Assembly: GCA_963756495.1 (NCBI GenBank)
Contig: CAVWNS010000002.1
Location: forward strand, 248,001-312,000
Length of the DNA: 64,000 nt
Origin: DATFDN01 sp963756495
GTDB lineage: Bacteria > Pseudomonadota > Alphaproteobacteria > Acetobacterales > Acetobacteraceae
Direction of reading: 5' to 3'
A model generated the notes under the pieces. That model saw only the letters and a list, made by a program, of their open reading frames with translations, searched no databases and was not told where the DNA came from. Both the position numbers and the translations under genes were made by a program. Below, piece by piece: positions 63,450 to 64,000 of this stretch; the first letter of the stretch is position 1; every line of letters begins with the position of its first letter.

Positions 63450-64000
63450 CTACAGCGACGGCACATACCCCTTCCGGGGAAACTCCTCCCGGTCCTCCGT
63501 CAGGTTCGCGTGCGCGAACGCCTTGTAAGGATGCGCGCGCAGCCGCTCCACGTCGATCTCCACACCAAGGCCCGGCGTCGTCGGCAGCTCCGCCCAGCCG
63601 TCCTTCACCTCGATCTGGGTCGTCGCCACCTCGGCGCACACGTCGCGGAAATTCACGAAATACTCGGCGATGCGGAAGTTCGGGATAACGGCGCAGACAT
63701 GCACCGTCGCCGCCAGGCCCATCAGCACGCTGTTGTAGTTGTGCGGCGCCATCACCACGGCTTGCGGCTGCGCCATCGCCGAGAGGTCCATCAGCGCCGT
63801 GATGCCGCCGCAGGCGCAGATGTCGGGATTGAGGATGTCGGCCGCGCGCCGCTCCAGCACATGGAAGAACTGCTCCTTGGAATACAGCGCCTCGCCGGTG
63901 ACGATCGGGATCGGCACGGCACGGCGCACCTCGGCGACAAGCTCGATGTTGTCGGCCAGGCACGGCTCCTCGTACCAGGTGATGCCGAACTCGGTCAGCC
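63450..64000 (-). CDS. enolase-superfamily (mandelate racemase/sugar-acid dehydratase) protein, N-terminus outside window
   Basis: The last 183 residues of an enolase-superfamily enzyme; the frame continues past the right edge. It has ITWYEEPCLADNIELVAEVR (metal ligand Glu), PIVTGEALYSKEQF (second Glu) and ADILNPDICACGGITALMDL with the Asp of the Asp-His dyad. AVVMAPHNYNSVLMGLAA supplies the His, which places it in the mandelate racemase subgroup of acid-sugar dehydratases. With the ACS-family carrier nearby, a sugar-acid catabolic role is likely. The stop is at 63450. Confidence 0.88.
   Translation of the reverse strand, partial: LTEFGITWYEEPCLADNIELVAEVRRAVPIPIVTGEALYSKEQFFHVLERRAADILNPDICACGGITALMDLSAMAQPQAVVMAPHNYNSVLMGLAATVHVCAVIPNFRIAEYFVNFRDVCAEVATTQIEVKDGWAELPTTPGLGVEIDVERLRAHPYKAFAHANLTEDREEFPRKGYVPSL

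Noticed and set aside
63229..63528. A 99-codon frame near the right edge
   Set aside because: It starts within the SDR remnant in another frame and ends inside the enolase-superfamily gene on the opposite strand.

Overview
This 64 kb window is from a very G+C-rich chromosome (about 70 % by eye). It looks like an alphaproteobacterium and most like Acetobacteraceae. The reasons are the GC level, the Tat-like signal peptides on the ABC binding proteins, the gene complement, and the gene style (short gaps, ATGA/GTGA/TGATG overlaps). The taxonomic call is inference. I saw no transposase, integrase, plasmid or phage gene and no CRISPR array.

Left part (0-24 kb). After a DUF2934 fragment and a gamma-glutamyltransferase lies a complete C-P lyase core operon on the minus strand, phnG-H-I-J-K-L-M plus a DUF1045 2H-phosphoesterase. 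phnN converges on its end. A divergent GntR repressor gene (phnF) is followed by a second phnM-like gene. The shared promoter carries a perfect palindrome, TGTCTAGACA, that fits a PhnF operator. No PhnCDE transporter and no PhnP is present in the window. Next come a TPR-sulfotransferase, xth, a class-I amidotransferase hydrolase and lolA; a beta-rich, probably secreted protein; apt; a class III aminotransferase followed by a complete ugpB-A-E-C transporter; and a TPR-glycosyltransferase.

Middle part (24-45 kb). This is a catabolic island: an HsaA-like dehydrogenase, enoyl-CoA hydratase, SDR, two Zn-alcohol dehydrogenases, a class III aminotransferase, a GNAT protein, an acyl-CoA ligase, a tandem acyl-CoA dehydrogenase pair, a thiolase-fold protein with its DUF35 partner, MFS carriers, an M20 amidohydrolase, a CurA-like reductase and a 2-hydroxyacid dehydrogenase. 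The acyl-CoA dehydrogenase pair plus thiolase-fold/DUF35 pair resembles the gene sets that shorten side chains of bulky CoA esters.

Right part (45-64 kb). Here are a branched-chain-type binding protein, lutB-lutC, a Uma2 protein, an MFS carrier, Smr and DUF202 proteins, an orphan form II CoxL-like molybdoenzyme, tRNA-Thr(GGT), a sirtuin, and the run rpe - heparinase II/III - glycosyltransferase - purH. The window ends in a sugar-acid locus (ACS-family MFS, DUF2255, cupin, the scar of a deleted SDR, and the start-less end of an enolase-superfamily dehydratase).

A property of the sequence itself matters for every reader. About thirty genes' worth of reading-frame breaks are single-base indels, roughly four in five of them +1, and they are densest at 29.9-33.9 kb and 45.9-48.4 kb. 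They hit even purH. I read most as sequencing or assembly errors and describe each gene across the breaks.
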